A stretch of 64,000 nt of DNA from Maribacter polysiphoniae. GTDB lineage: Bacteria > Bacteroidota > Bacteroidia > Flavobacteriales > Flavobacteriaceae. The position numbers were made by a program, and so were the translations under genes. Shown here in pieces: positions 55,593-64,000 of the stretch. How positions within the stretch are numbered: the stretch's first letter is position 1; the number at the start of each line of letters is the position of its first letter. The DNA is taken from assembly GCF_003148665.1 (NCBI RefSeq), contig NZ_QGGQ01000002.1:620001-684000 (forward strand), read 5' to 3'. The notes below the pieces were generated by a model. It saw only the letters and a list, made by a program, of their open reading frames with translations, was not told the origin of the DNA and made no database searches.

Positions 55593-56147
55593 ATGACAGA
55601 CCACCAATTACATCCCGAAACTTGGGTAGACAGATACGCTGACTATCTTTTCAACTATGCCGTGACCCGGGTCAGTGATGCGGAAATTGCAAAAGACCTG
55701 GTACAGGAAACCTTTTTTGCCGGTTTAAAATCAGCTACCAATTACAAAGGTACCGCTGCCGAACGTACCTGGCTTATTGCCATTCTTAAAAGAAAGGTAA
55801 TCGATTATTATCGAAAAATCAATTCAAATAAAGGCAAAGCTGAAGTGCGCATGGGCTATAGCAGTCAAATGGACGCGGATGGTGATTGGCTCGAAGAACA
55901 GGTTGCCGACCCTTTAAGCATTCTTGAAAACGATGATATCGAAAACGAGGAATTAGGCTTGGCGATCCAGGAGTGTATTTCAAAATTGCCCAAAAAACAA
56001 TCCTTGGTGTTCACCCTGAAAACGATTCAAGGTATGGATACGGAAGATATTTGTAAAGAACTGGACATAAACCCGTCTAATCTTTGGGTGATGATCCATA
56101 GGGCCAGAACCGCTTTGATGGACTGTCTTAACAAAAATTGGTTTTAA
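55593..56147 (+). CDS. ECF-type RNA polymerase sigma factor
   Basis: Alternative sigma factor of 184 residues. Region 2 reads WVDRYADYLFNYAVTRVSDAEIAKDLVQETFFAGL. Region 4 reads LPKKQSLVFTLKTIQGMDTEDICKELDINPSNLWVMIHRARTAL, a helix-turn-helix. The linker contains an acidic segment (about 90-125: DADGDWLEEQVADPL). Two bases after its stop begins a 75-residue protein with an HxxxCxxC zinc motif, probably its anti-sigma or co-regulator. No SusC/FecR-type membrane sensor is adjacent. The target regulon cannot be read from the window. Confidence 0.92.
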   Translation: MTDHQLHPETWVDRYADYLFNYAVTRVSDAEIAKDLVQETFFAGLKSATNYKGTAAERTWLIAILKRKVIDYYRKINSNKGKAEVRMGYSSQMDADGDWLEEQVADPLSILENDDIENEELGLAIQECISKLPKKQSLVFTLKTIQGMDTEDICKELDINPSNLWVMIHRARTALMDCLNKNWF

Positions 56148-56149
56148 CT

Positions 56150-56377
56150 ATGATATCGTGCGAAGAAGCAGCTATTATCTGCAACAAGGAACAATATAAG
56201 GAGGCAACTTTTACCGAAAAGTTTAAGTTGATCATACATCTTTTCTTTTGTAAAACCTGCTCCAAATTCTCTAAAAAAAACTCCGAACTCACATCACTCT
56301 GCGACAAGGCCCATTTACACGCATTACCTGAAAAGGACAAGGTGAAAATGAAAAAGGAAATCAACGAAAAGATTTAG
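56150..56377 (+). CDS. Mini zinc-finger protein, probable anti-sigma factor
   Basis: The 75-residue cytoplasmic product starts MISCEEAAIICNKEQY and contains HLFFCKTCSKF, an H-x3-C-x2-C cluster which with the early Cys (residue 4) matches the zf-HC2/ZAS anti-sigma layout. No membrane segment follows, so it would be a soluble anti-sigma factor or redox sensor. The start at 56150 is two bases after the sigma gene stop; an upstream TTG inside the sigma gene is rejected. It overlaps the convergent UbiA-like gene by 4 bases at its 3' end. Function inferred from motif and position only. Confidence 0.75.
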   Translation: MISCEEAAIICNKEQYKEATFTEKFKLIIHLFFCKTCSKFSKKNSELTSLCDKAHLHALPEKDKVKMKKEINEKI

Positions 56378-57198
56378 AACAAGTACACCAATACCCAAAT
56401 AAGTCCGCACCAAAATAGAGGAATGGCCTCCACCCAAAAAGAAGAAAAATATTTGGACTGATTCCGTTTGGTCACGAACATGAGTCCACCCAAGACCAAA
56501 AAAAGCACCCCCTTTGCAATCAGTTCGCTTTCTGAGATCACATCCTTGAAATACGTCAGGATAAAAAACATAAGTACCAAAAAGGCTCCGAACACCTTCG
56601 TTCGCATTACCCCGATGCGCTGAGGAATCGTCTTCAATTCAGGTTCGTCATAGGCCAAATCCCTAATCTCAAACGGAATCAACAACACCAATACCAAAAG
56701 TATACGTTGCACGACCTCGACCCAAACGTCCCAAACCAAAACCTTATGTGTCCCGACCATGGGCAAAACAACCGTAATTCCAGACCATACCAAGGCAACT
56801 ACCAATATCTTAAGTCCACCAAGACTTCTTAAATTACGGGCCCTTGGCAATACCGGCAAAGCGTAAAAACCGGTCAAGGCAGCCAATATGGACAGAATCA
56901 ACCAGGTATCCATACTTAAAAACCAACCGTGGTAACAGGTAAGCGCAAAACAAACAAAACTGAAAAATTGGATGTTTTTATGGTATCTGTTTCCTACCAA
57001 CAAATACTTTTTGGCCTCAACCCCGTATTTAATGAAATTATAATTGACAATGGTACCAAAAAAAACAAAATACATGAGGTGACCATCCAATTCGACATTA
57101 AAAAAAAAGGTCGTGACCTTTACCAATGATACTACAGCCAAAGCTACATGTATACTAGCATCCAGATAAAAATCGAACAGTCGCTTCATGAAGTTCAT
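56374..57198 (-). CDS. UbiA-like polytopic membrane protein
   Basis: The 274 residues form about eight hydrophobic segments. The segment IPFEIRDLAYDEPELKTIPQRIG resembles the second Asp motif and following region of UbiA prenyltransferases. The first Asp-rich motif (NDxxD) is absent; at the equivalent place stands TIVNYNFIKYGVE. It is either a substrate-altered or non-catalytic member. MNFMKRLFDF has two possible ATGs (57198, 57189). Divergent from gcvP. Function unknown. Confidence 0.7.
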   Translation of the reverse strand: MNFMKRLFDFYLDASIHVALAVVSLVKVTTFFFNVELDGHLMYFVFFGTIVNYNFIKYGVEAKKYLLVGNRYHKNIQFFSFVCFALTCYHGWFLSMDTWLILSILAALTGFYALPVLPRARNLRSLGGLKILVVALVWSGITVVLPMVGTHKVLVWDVWVEVVQRILLVLVLLIPFEIRDLAYDEPELKTIPQRIGVMRTKVFGAFLVLMFFILTYFKDVISESELIAKGVLFLVLGGLMFVTKRNQSKYFSSFWVEAIPLFWCGLIWVLVYLF

Positions 57199-57273
57199 CG
57201 GGTAAAAATAACCAAACTGTTTATAACCCTTTGATTTCGTTAAAAACTTTAGTCCATTAGACCAACAATACGC

Positions 57274-57304
57274 TTAATTTAAAAGGATTAAATTCCTAAG
57301 TTTG
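57274..57304 (+). promoter_or_regulatory. Promoter of gcvP
   Basis: TTA (57274-57276), a 20-base spacer and TAAGTTTG (57297-57304, full -7 match), 22 bases before the ATG at 57326. The leader is too short for a glycine riboswitch. Confidence 0.55.
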
Positions 57305-57325
57305 CCCTTCAAAATACTGCTGATT

Positions 57326-60181
57326 ATGAGAACAGATTTGTTTGCTTCACGCCACATTGGAATCAATGAAGGAGACCTTCAAGAAATGCTTAAAACCGTT
57401 AAGGCCGAAAGTTTAGATCAAATAATCGACGAAACCATTCCTTCGGACATTCGATTGGCCCAACCCCTTCAGTTATCCAAGGCGATGAGCGAGCATGGAT
57501 TCCTATCGCACATCAAAGCATTATCCTCAAAAAACAAACTATTCAAATCGTATATAGGTCTTGGTTATCACGAGTCCATCACACCTTCAGTCATTCTGAG
57601 GAATATCTTGGAAAACCCAGGGTGGTACACGGCTTATACCCCATACCAGGCCGAAATCGCACAAGGCAGGTTGGAAGCTCTTTTAAACTTTCAGACCGTC
57701 ATTGCCGATCTCACCGGAATGGAACTGGCAAATGCATCACTTTTGGATGAAAGCACCGCTGCAGCCGAAGCCATGTCCATGTTATTCGACGTTCGTACCA
57801 GAGCCCAAAAGAAAGACAATGTCGTTAAATTCTTTGTATCCGAGGAAGTCTTACCACAGACCATATCCTTGTTACAAACACGATCTAATCCGTTGGGCAT
57901 CGAGTTGGTCATTGGCAATCATGGGCAATTTGAATTTGGATCGGACTTTTTCGGGGCATTATTGCAATACCCCGGTAAATACGGACAGGTTTATGATTAT
58001 TCCACTTTTGTGGCAAAGGCCAAGGAAAACGAAATAAAAGTAGCGGTTGCCGCCGATATCCTAAGCTTGGTCCTTTTGACCCCTCCCGGGGAATTCGGGG
58101 CTGACGTGGTCGTAGGCACCACCCAACGTTTTGGGATCCCTTTGGGCTATGGCGGTCCACATGCAGCCTTCTTTGCCACTAAGGAGGCGTATAAAAGAAA
58201 TATACCCGGAAGGATCATTGGCCTGACCAAAGACGCCGATGGACAGCCTGCCTTGCGAATGGCGCTACAAACAAGGGAACAACACATAAAACGCGATAAG
58301 GCAACCTCCAACATCTGTACCGCTCAGGTACTTTTGGCGGTCATGGCCGGAATGTACGCTGTATATCACGGTCCAAAGGGATTAAAATATATCGCAACCA
58401 AAGTGCACAACCATGCAAAAACCCTACACCAAGGTCTTTTGCAATTAGGTTTTGAATCATTGAACACAGCGTTTTTCGATACGCTTAAAATCAATGTTAC
58501 CGATTCCGATAAGCTTCGGGCAATAGCTGAAGACAAAGGCATCAATTTCAATTATATCGACAAGGGCACTGTATCCATCTCAATACATGAAGCAACGGAT
58601 GAACAAGATCTGAATTCCATTTTCACTTGTTTTGCACAACTAAAAGACCAGAAGGAAAGCCTTTCTTTTTCCGAACCATTTGACGAAGTGATTCCCATCG
58701 CACTTTCGCGAAAAAGCACTTTCTTGGATAATGAGGTCTTCAACAAGTATCATTCTGAGACAGAACTGATGCGCTACATCAAGAAATTGGAGCGCAAAGA
58801 CCTATCGTTAAACCATTCTATGATCTCGTTGGGTTCCTGTACCATGAAATTGAATGCCGCCAGTGAAATGCTGCCCCTAAGCTGGGCAGAATGGGGCAAC
58901 ATACATCCCTTTGTTCCTTTGGACCAAGCCCAAGGCTACCAAGAAGTTCTTCACGAATTGGAAAAAGACCTATCGACAATCACAGGTTTCGCAGCCACCT
59001 CGATACAACCTAATTCCGGTGCCCAAGGTGAATATACCGGATTAATGGTCATTCGGGCCTACCACAAGTCCCAAAAAGAAGACCACCGTAATATTTGCCT
59101 AATCCCTGCATCGGCCCACGGTACGAATCCAGCATCGGCGGTCATGGCAGGCATGAAAGTGATTGTAACCAAAACCGATGAAAAAGGGAATATCGATATT
59201 GTGGATCTAGAGGAGAAAGCCAAATTGCATTCTGAAAACCTAGCCGCATTGATGGTTACCTATCCATCTACACATGGGGTTTTCGAATCATCGATAAAAC
59301 ACATCACCAAGATCATTCATGACCATGGAGGGCAGGTATATATGGATGGCGCCAATATGAACGCCCAAGTAGGACTCACCAATCCAGCCACTATCGGTGC
59401 GGATGTATGCCACTTGAACCTTCACAAAACCTTTGCCATTCCCCATGGAGGTGGTGGTCCCGGTGTGGGCCCTATATGTGTGGCCGAACAACTGGTGCCT
59501 TTCCTACCCGGCAACCCATTGGTTAAGACCGGTGGAAGCCATGCGATTACCGCCATCTCAGGAGCCCCTTGGGGTAGCTCGTTAGTTTGCTTGATTTCCT
59601 ATGGATACATAAAAATGCTAGGGGAACAGGGGTTGACAAACAGCACTAAAATAGCCATACTTAACGCCAACTACATTAAGGAACGACTAAGCGGCAGGTT
59701 TGATGTTCTTTATACTGGGGAAAATGGTCGTGCAGCCCATGAAATGATCATTGACTGTCGTCCGTTCAAGCAAAACGGCATTGAAGTGACCGATATCGCC
59801 AAGCGTCTTATGGACTATGGATTTCATGCTCCCACCGTTTCCTTCCCGGTTGCAGGTACGTTGATGATCGAACCTACCGAGAGTGAAAGTAAAACCGAAT
59901 TGGATCGTTTTTGTGATGCCTTACTGGCCATTCGCAATGAAATAGATTTGGCCGTGGAAAACCCCGAAAACAACCCCTTAAAAAATGCCCCCCATACCAT
60001 GTCGATGCTAACAAGTGATGATTGGGCATTTCCATATAGCCGACAAGAAGCGGCTTTTCCGTTACCCTATGTTTCGGACAATAAGTTTTGGCCAACGGTA
60101 AGAAGGGTTGATGATGCCTATGGAGATCGTAATCTTATTTGCAGTTGTACACCCATTGAAGCCTATATTGAATCAGAATAA
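57326..60181 (+). CDS. gcvP: Glycine dehydrogenase (aminomethyl-transferring), P protein
   Basis: Pyridoxal-phosphate enzyme of the glycine cleavage system that decarboxylates glycine and passes the aminomethyl group to the lipoyl H protein. From the ATG at 57326 ([17 protein letters not shown]) it has 951 residues, a fused two-half P protein rather than the split GcvPA/PB form. The N-terminal half has [33 protein letters not shown]; the C-terminal half has the PLP-lysine site [18 protein letters not shown] (Lys701). gcvT and gcvH are not in the window. An in-frame TTG at 57302 lies in the promoter and is rejected. Confidence 0.95.
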   Translation: MRTDLFASRHIGINEGDLQEMLKTVKAESLDQIIDETIPSDIRLAQPLQLSKAMSEHGFLSHIKALSSKNKLFKSYIGLGYHESITPSVILRNILENPGWYTAYTPYQAEIAQGRLEALLNFQTVIADLTGMELANASLLDESTAAAEAMSMLFDVRTRAQKKDNVVKFFVSEEVLPQTISLLQTRSNPLGIELVIGNHGQFEFGSDFFGALLQYPGKYGQVYDYSTFVAKAKENEIKVAVAADILSLVLLTPPGEFGADVVVGTTQRFGIPLGYGGPHAAFFATKEAYKRNIPGRIIGLTKDADGQPALRMALQTREQHIKRDKATSNICTAQVLLAVMAGMYAVYHGPKGLKYIATKVHNHAKTLHQGLLQLGFESLNTAFFDTLKINVTDSDKLRAIAEDKGINFNYIDKGTVSISIHEATDEQDLNSIFTCFAQLKDQKESLSFSEPFDEVIPIALSRKSTFLDNEVFNKYHSETELMRYIKKLERKDLSLNHSMISLGSCTMKLNAASEMLPLSWAEWGNIHPFVPLDQAQGYQEVLHELEKDLSTITGFAATSIQPNSGAQGEYTGLMVIRAYHKSQKEDHRNICLIPASAHGTNPASAVMAGMKVIVTKTDEKGNIDIVDLEEKAKLHSENLAALMVTYPSTHGVFESSIKHITKIIHDHGGQVYMDGANMNAQVGLTNPATIGADVCHLNLHKTFAIPHGGGGPGVGPICVAEQLVPFLPGNPLVKTGGSHAITAISGAPWGSSLVCLISYGYIKMLGEQGLTNSTKIAILNANYIKERLSGRFDVLYTGENGRAAHEMIIDCRPFKQNGIEVTDIAKRLMDYGFHAPTVSFPVAGTLMIEPTESESKTELDRFCDALLAIRNEIDLAVENPENNPLKNAPHTMSMLTSDDWAFPYSRQEAAFPLPYVSDNKFWPTVRRVDDAYGDRNLICSCTPIEAYIESE

Positions 60182-60225
60182 CATTATAAACCCCCGTAAA
60201 CAGATGCCTTTTTGTTAATCTTTAA

Positions 60226-60233
60226 TACATTTG
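60226..60233 (+). promoter_or_regulatory. Possible -7 box upstream of the KAS III gene
   Basis: TACATTTG (full match) about 107 bases before the ATG at 60340. The -33 partner is unclear, and a second, imperfect element (TAATTTGC) lies nearer the gene at 60315-60322. Confidence 0.35.
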
Positions 60234-60339
60234 TTTATTAATTTATTTATATCAAATAATCTTGAACATCGTATTGTTACCCCATTTTATTCCCCTCGAA
60301 ATTTAGGGATTGGGTAATTTGCGTAAAATTTTATCAATA

Positions 60340-61398
60340 ATGAGCATAGCCATTACCGGAACAGGGTCTTTTAGACCATCCATCATCATTGAAAACTCAT
60401 ATTTCGAAAAAAACACTTTCTTGAATAGCGATGGGACGGTCATCGAAGGCCCGAACGAAGTCATCATAGAAAAATTCAAATCAATTACAGGTATTGAACA
60501 AAGACGCTACGCAAAAAAAGAGTTGAAAACCTCTGACTTAGGTCATTTAGCGGCAGCAAAAGCTATTGAAAATGCCGGTATTGATAAAGAAACATTGGAC
60601 TACATCATATTTGCCCATAACTTCGGCGATCTGTCCGTAGGCCAGATCCAAGGCGACACCCTTCCAAGTCTCGCCACACGTGTAAAGCATAAATTGGATA
60701 TCAAAAATCCAAAATGTGTGGCTTATGATATGCTTTTTGGTTGTCCCGGATGGATCGAAGGTGTTATACAGGCCAACGCATTCATTAAAGCGGGAATGGC
60801 AAAAAAATGTTTGGTCATTGGTGCCGACACCCTTTCAAGGGTGGTCGATGATTATGACCGTGACACCATGCTATATTCAGATGGCGCGGGTGCCGCAATT
60901 ATAGAGGAGACTGAAGGCAAGGGACAATTCCTGAACTTTGAAACGGCTACTTATGCCAATGACGAGGCCTTCTATTTGTTTTTTGGCAAATCGTATAACA
61001 AGGACCTTAAGGAAGATAGACGTTACATAAAAATGTACGGTCGAAAAATTTATGAGTTTGCCATATCCCATGTACCCCAAGCGATGAAAGAATGCTTGGA
61101 TAAAACTGGAAGGGATATTTCCGAAGTCAAAAAAATATTCATACACCAGGCCAACGAAAAAATGGATGAGGCCATTGTAAAAAGGTTCTATAGACAATAT
61201 AAACTTAAACCCCCAACAGATATTATGCCAATGACCATTGGTAGATTGGGAAACAGTTCCGTTGCCACGATACCCACCCTGTATGACAAAGTAAGAAAAG
61301 GGAACATTGAAGGCCACAGTATCAAAAAAGGTGATGTGGTACTCTTTGCCAGTGTGGGTGCCGGCATGAACATCAATGCCATGGTATACGAAGTTTAA
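60340..61398 (+). CDS. 3-oxoacyl-ACP synthase III family protein
   Basis: Thiolase-fold condensing enzyme of 352 residues from the ATG at 60340 (MSIAITGTGSFRP). The Cys-His-Asn triad of KAS III is present: Cys135 in AYDMLFGCPGWIEG, His269 in IFIHQANEKMDEA and Asn305 in GRLGNSSVATIPTL. It differs from housekeeping FabH by the insertion after the N-terminus (YFEKNTFLNSDGTVIEGPNE) and belongs to a FabH-like branch common in flavobacteria. The starter unit and product are unknown. A terminator follows directly, so it is monocistronic. Confidence 0.88.
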   Translation: MSIAITGTGSFRPSIIIENSYFEKNTFLNSDGTVIEGPNEVIIEKFKSITGIEQRRYAKKELKTSDLGHLAAAKAIENAGIDKETLDYIIFAHNFGDLSVGQIQGDTLPSLATRVKHKLDIKNPKCVAYDMLFGCPGWIEGVIQANAFIKAGMAKKCLVIGADTLSRVVDDYDRDTMLYSDGAGAAIIEETEGKGQFLNFETATYANDEAFYLFFGKSYNKDLKEDRRYIKMYGRKIYEFAISHVPQAMKECLDKTGRDISEVKKIFIHQANEKMDEAIVKRFYRQYKLKPPTDIMPMTIGRLGNSSVATIPTLYDKVRKGNIEGHSIKKGDVVLFASVGAGMNINAMVYEV

Positions 61399-61425
61399 AA
61401 TTCGCACACATCCCAAATAAAGAAT

Positions 61426-61462
61426 TGCAGAGGTATATGGTTATGCCTCTGCATATTTTTTT
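61426..61462 (+). terminator. Terminator of the KAS III gene
   Basis: TGCAGAGG (61426-61433) pairs with CCTCTGCA (61446-61453), 12-base loop, followed by an AT-rich tail with seven T. Confidence 0.8.
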
Positions 61463-61527
61463 AACTTCGTACTTACTATAGAATGACCAACCTTTTATTA
61501 GGGGCATCAAAATAACGCTTAGTTTAG

Positions 61528-62052
61528 ATGTACGAAAAAACATTTCCCAATAAACGATTCGAAAAAACCCTTTCTTTTTTAGAAAAGCACATTACTACCC
61601 AAGAAACGATTTTAGACTTAGGGGTTGAAAATCCTTTTTCCAAGATCATGAAAGAACATGGATATACGGTCAGTAATACCAAAGGAGAGGATTTAGACCT
61701 GGATTTCGAGACAATAACCCAAAGTAAGACCGATGTCGTCACGGCCTTTGAGATTTTTGAACATCTTATCGCCCCATTCAACGTACTGCGTGAAATAAAG
61801 GCCGACAAACTTGTTGCCAGTATTCCATTGCGATTATGGTTCTCCCCCGCTTACCAAAGCAAAACCGATCCCTGGGACAGGCATTATCACGAATTCGAGG
61901 ATTGGCAATTCGATTGGCTATTGGAAAAGGCCGGATGGAAAATCATTGACAGGGACAAATGGACGAATCCCGTTAAAAAAATCGGTTTTAGACCCCTCTT
62001 ACGAAGCTTTACCCCAAGATATTATATCGTTTATGCCGAAAGGATAAGATAG
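61528..62052 (+). CDS. Short SAM-dependent methyltransferase-like protein
   Basis: The 174 residues show a class I methyltransferase pattern: ETILDLGVENPFSKIMKEHG (motif I, with an unusual LGVEN in place of GxGxG), KGEDLDLDFET (acidic motif II) and TDVVTAFEIFEHLIAPFNVLREI (motif IV/post-IV). A C-terminal HEFEDWQFDWLLEKAGW segment is typical of Methyltransf_11-like proteins. The glycine-rich loop is degenerate, so activity is uncertain. It lies 22 bases before the glycosyltransferase gene and is probably co-transcribed with it. Confidence 0.75.
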   Translation: MYEKTFPNKRFEKTLSFLEKHITTQETILDLGVENPFSKIMKEHGYTVSNTKGEDLDLDFETITQSKTDVVTAFEIFEHLIAPFNVLREIKADKLVASIPLRLWFSPAYQSKTDPWDRHYHEFEDWQFDWLLEKAGWKIIDRDKWTNPVKKIGFRPLLRSFTPRYYIVYAERIR

Positions 62053-62074
62053 GCAGAGCATAAAAAACACTAAA

Positions 62075-62929
62075 TTGAAGTATTACATTGTTATACCGGC
62101 GCATAACGAAGAGGCCTTTTTAGAGGAAACCCTAAGGTCTTTGTCCGCACAAACCCTACCACCCAAAAAGGTTATCATCGTCAATGACAATTCCTCCGAT
62201 GGCACTGAAAAGATCATTGACGCTTTCTGCAACAAGCACAACACCTACCTAAAACTAAATACGAGCTCGTCTAAGGAACATCTTCCAGGCAGTAAGGTAA
62301 TCAATGCTTTTCGCAAAGGATTGGCGCTCTTAGACGATGAATATGATTTTATCGTTAAGCTCGATGCCGATCTGATCCTTCCTAAAAACTACTTTGAATC
62401 CATAGCCTCGGTTTTCAACGAAAACAAAAATATCGGTTTAGCCGGTGGGTTCGTTTATGAGCTCGATTCAAACAACGAATGGACACTGAACCACCCCATG
62501 AACAAAAAGCACGTAAGAGGCGCTTTTAAAGCCTATACAAAGGAGTGTTTCAAAAGTATCGACGGACTCAGAAATGCTATGGGTTGGGATACTGTGGATG
62601 AATTATTGGCACAATACCACGGTTTTGAGATCAAGACCTTGGATGAATTAAGGGTAAAACATTTACGACCCACAGGGAAAGCCTATAATGCAAAAGCGAA
62701 GTTGATGCAGGGCGAAGCCATGTACGCCATGGATTATGGATTCTTACTGACATCCATAGCCTCCTTAAAAATGGCTTTAAAACAGAAAAACACAAAAACC
62801 TTTTACCATAACATGAAGGGCTTTTTCAAAGCCAAGGCAAGCAATCTTCAAAAAATGGTCTCCCCGGAAGAAGGAAAGTTCATTCGCAAGCTCCGATGGA
62901 AAGGCATTAAGGGTAAAATCATTGCCTAA
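62075..62929 (+). CDS. Family 2 glycosyltransferase
   Basis: GT-A fold transferase of 284 residues. YIVIPAHNEEAFLEETLRSL, IIVNDNSSDGT and the DxD-type metal site KLDADLILP (Asp97, Asp99) define GT2; a VRGAFKAYTKECFKSIDGL...GWDTVDELLA segment follows the catalytic core. The frame has a TAA 30 bases upstream and no ATG, so it must start at TTG 62075 (MKYYIVIPAH), a rare start that would lower expression. Possible acceptor lipid or polysaccharide unknown; the neighbouring methyltransferase may act on the same glycan. Confidence 0.85.
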   Translation: MKYYIVIPAHNEEAFLEETLRSLSAQTLPPKKVIIVNDNSSDGTEKIIDAFCNKHNTYLKLNTSSSKEHLPGSKVINAFRKGLALLDDEYDFIVKLDADLILPKNYFESIASVFNENKNIGLAGGFVYELDSNNEWTLNHPMNKKHVRGAFKAYTKECFKSIDGLRNAMGWDTVDELLAQYHGFEIKTLDELRVKHLRPTGKAYNAKAKLMQGEAMYAMDYGFLLTSIASLKMALKQKNTKTFYHNMKGFFKAKASNLQKMVSPEEGKFIRKLRWKGIKGKIIA

Positions 62930-62931
62930 AA

Positions 62932-62967
62932 AAAAACATCCTAACAATAATGCTAGGATGTTTTTTT
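62932..62967. terminator. Bidirectional terminator between GT2 and ompH genes
   Basis: AAAAACATCCTA (62932-62943) pairs with TAGGATGTTTTT (62954-62965), with a 10-base loop. A-run on the left and T-run on the right allow termination of both convergent transcripts. Confidence 0.85.
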
Positions 62968-62986
62968 AATATTCTTTTTTCGAGAA

Positions 62987-63496
62987 CTAGAAGCCCAATT
63001 CCTTTTTAACCTCAGGAAGAAGGTCTTTACCTTTCGCTACTATCAATCCACCACCGGCTTGGGCATCGATAACGTAATCGAAACCTTGTGCTGCCGCTAC
63101 CTTTTCAATAGCTGCTTTTGCTTTTTCGGAGATTGGAGCAAACAATTCGGCTTGCTTCTTTTGAAGTTCTTGTTGGGCATTTTGTTGTGCCTCACCAATG
63201 TTTTTCTCGAACACTTGCAATTCTTGTGCCCTTTTTTGGTTTTCCTCTTCAGATTTAGAGGCAGACTCATTTGAATACTGAGTGTATTTGTTTTTCAACT
63301 CTGTCATAGAGCTCTCGATATCGGCCCTATAGGTTTCTTGAAGCTTTTTTAATTCGGCTTCGGCTGATTTCATTTCAGGCATTTGGGACAAAAGCTGGGT
63401 TACATCAATATGGGCAACTTTACTTTGTGCTTGTACAAAACTTGTTGCCGCAACGAACAAAACCAAGGCAACTACTATTTTCTTTACTTCTTTCAT
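62987..63496 (-). CDS. OmpH/Skp family periplasmic chaperone
   Basis: Periplasmic chaperone of unfolded outer-membrane proteins. From the ATG at 63496 (MKEVKKIVVALVLFVAATSFVQAQ signal) it has 169 residues; a TTG three codons upstream is in frame but less likely. After the signal, KVAHIDVTQLLSQMPEMKSAEAELKKLQ is the canonical Skp opening. It is followed by a long charged coiled coil (about 40-125) and the closing FAPISEKAKAAIEKVAAAQGFDYVIDAQ segment. Its neighbour upstream on the same strand is a second OmpH-type gene, an arrangement usual next to bamA in Bacteroidota. Confidence 0.92.
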   Translation of the reverse strand: MKEVKKIVVALVLFVAATSFVQAQSKVAHIDVTQLLSQMPEMKSAEAELKKLQETYRADIESSMTELKNKYTQYSNESASKSEEENQKRAQELQVFEKNIGEAQQNAQQELQKKQAELFAPISEKAKAAIEKVAAAQGFDYVIDAQAGGGLIVAKGKDLLPEVKKELGF

Positions 63497-63541
63497 GATT
63501 TCCAATTAAAATATTTGAGTATTAATTTAAGTTAATGATTC

Positions 63542-64000
63542 TTATTTGTTATTTGTATCTTCTTTTTCAATTTCATTTTCCCGTTCTTCAATCTTGGCCT
63601 TCTTTTTGGCTTCCCTTTCCTCTAGGAGTTTCTTCCTTCTTTCGTCATATGCCTTTTTACGCTCTTCCCGAATCTTCAATTGTTCCGCCCTTTTTTCCTC
63701 AGCGGTCTTTGTTCGGGCCTCTTCTGCCTGTTTGGCCATCGCTTTTCGCTCTAGCAAGGCATCACTCATCTCCTCTTCCTGCACGTCCCCACCTTCAAAG
63801 TCGGACAACCTATTCTTGGCATTTGCTTTCTTCGGTTTACTTATTTTTCTGGTCCTAGCGATACCCCGCAATACCAGATCACTGATATCATGTCTTTTTT
63901 CGGAATACAACATTACAACATCCGCAGATTTATCAAAAATAAAATCATACTTTTTATTGGCCCCGATTTTTTGTACCTCATTAAAAACCTGATCTTGAAT
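63542..64000 (-). CDS. OmpH/Skp-like protein, partial (5' end beyond window)
   Basis: The minus-strand frame is open from the window edge at 64000 to the stop at 63542, at least 152 codons. It starts IQDQVFNEVQKIGANKKYDF and continues IFDKSADVVMLYSEKRHDIS, matching the C-terminal end of the OmpH fold (FDYVID...). A long Lys/Glu/Arg/Ala-rich tail follows (about 85 residues), which is not part of a standard Skp and may form an extended helix. The internal ATG at 63913 is not the real start. It precedes the complete ompH gene by 45 bases. Confidence 0.85.
   Translation of the reverse strand: MQDQVFNEVQKIGANKKYDFIFDKSADVVMLYSEKRHDISDLVLRGIARTRKISKPKKANAKNRLSDFEGGDVQEEEMSDALLERKAMAKQAEEARTKTAEEKRAEQLKIREERKKAYDERRKKLLEEREAKKKAKIEERENEIEKEDTNNK

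Noticed and set aside
55521-55607. Longer N-terminus of the rhodanese protein
   Set aside because: Would overlap the sigma gene start and contains the gene's own -7 box; the lipoprotein signal begins at 55520.
57241-57326. Glycine riboswitch upstream of gcvP
   Set aside because: The promoter leaves only about 15 bases of leader, far too short for the aptamer.
63546-63992. 148-codon plus-strand serine/phenylalanine-rich frame
   Set aside because: Mirror of the Lys/Glu-rich OmpH-like coding sequence on the minus strand.

Overview
The window is chromosomal DNA from a member of the Flavobacteriaceae (Bacteroidota), probably a marine relative of Maribacter, Zobellia or Arenibacter. The evidence is tandem SusC/SusD pairs, a type IX secretion/gliding C-terminal domain next to PorP/SprF and OmpA partners, a fused hypoxanthine phosphoribosyltransferase-adenylate kinase, a single-chain GcvP, the unusual Mpl-type Mur ligase, and promoters of the Bacteroidota type (-7 box TAnnTTTG, -33 TTG, spacer about 19-20) instead of TATAAT. 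Genus is a guess; family is well supported. No tRNA, rRNA, CRISPR array, insertion sequence or prophage gene was seen.

Layout. 1-4177 (minus): rpsL-rpsG-fusA-rpsJ-rplC from a clear promoter at 4147-4177, without tuf. The 149-base gap between rpsJ and rplC can fold into a compact multi-helix RNA followed by a terminator-like hairpin. 4530-23505 (plus): three consecutive nutrient-uptake cassettes, each a SusC TonB-dependent porin, a SusD lipoprotein and a third surface-type lipoprotein. No degradative enzyme or dedicated regulator is present. Cassettes 2 and 3 share the same promoter and leader and are preceded by long, G-poor non-coding stretches. 23641-26556: rlmB, a rhomboid protease and rarA. 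26553-33652 (minus): a run of radC, a deacetylase-like protein, a HAD phosphatase, a lipoprotein, a DUF5723 protein and a conserved exported protein, with mpl upstream.

33909-39883 (plus): a secreted Ig-like protein with the gliding-motility type C-terminal domain, PorP/SprF and a TPR-PD40-OmpA protein, a standard type IX secretion trio. 40016-41119: cupin plus an SDR whose catalytic Tyr/Lys are replaced by Ser/Arg. 41278-47334: a 2018-residue alpha-2-macroglobulin with an intact thioester motif. Its last codons run straight into an array of 41 uninterrupted heptanucleotide units (47322-47608). 47751-55007: DoxX, DUF4136 lipoprotein, Obg, Hpt-Adk, PurK, PurE and an M3 peptidase; Hpt-Adk and PurK are divergent, so purine synthesis and salvage genes sit side by side.

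55164-64000: a rhodanese lipoprotein divergent from an ECF sigma factor with a tiny zinc-finger partner, a UbiA-like membrane protein, gcvP, a KAS III enzyme, a methyltransferase, a glycosyltransferase that must start at TTG, and two OmpH/Skp-type periplasmic chaperone genes, the second cut by the window end.

The most unusual signals are (a) the structured rpsJ-rplC gap, (b) the phase-locked heptad array with its internal 119-base duplication, (c) the three-fold SusCD-lipoprotein tandem with conserved leaders and divergent barrels, and (d) proteins of familiar folds lacking expected catalytic residues (SDR, deacetylase-like, UbiA-like).
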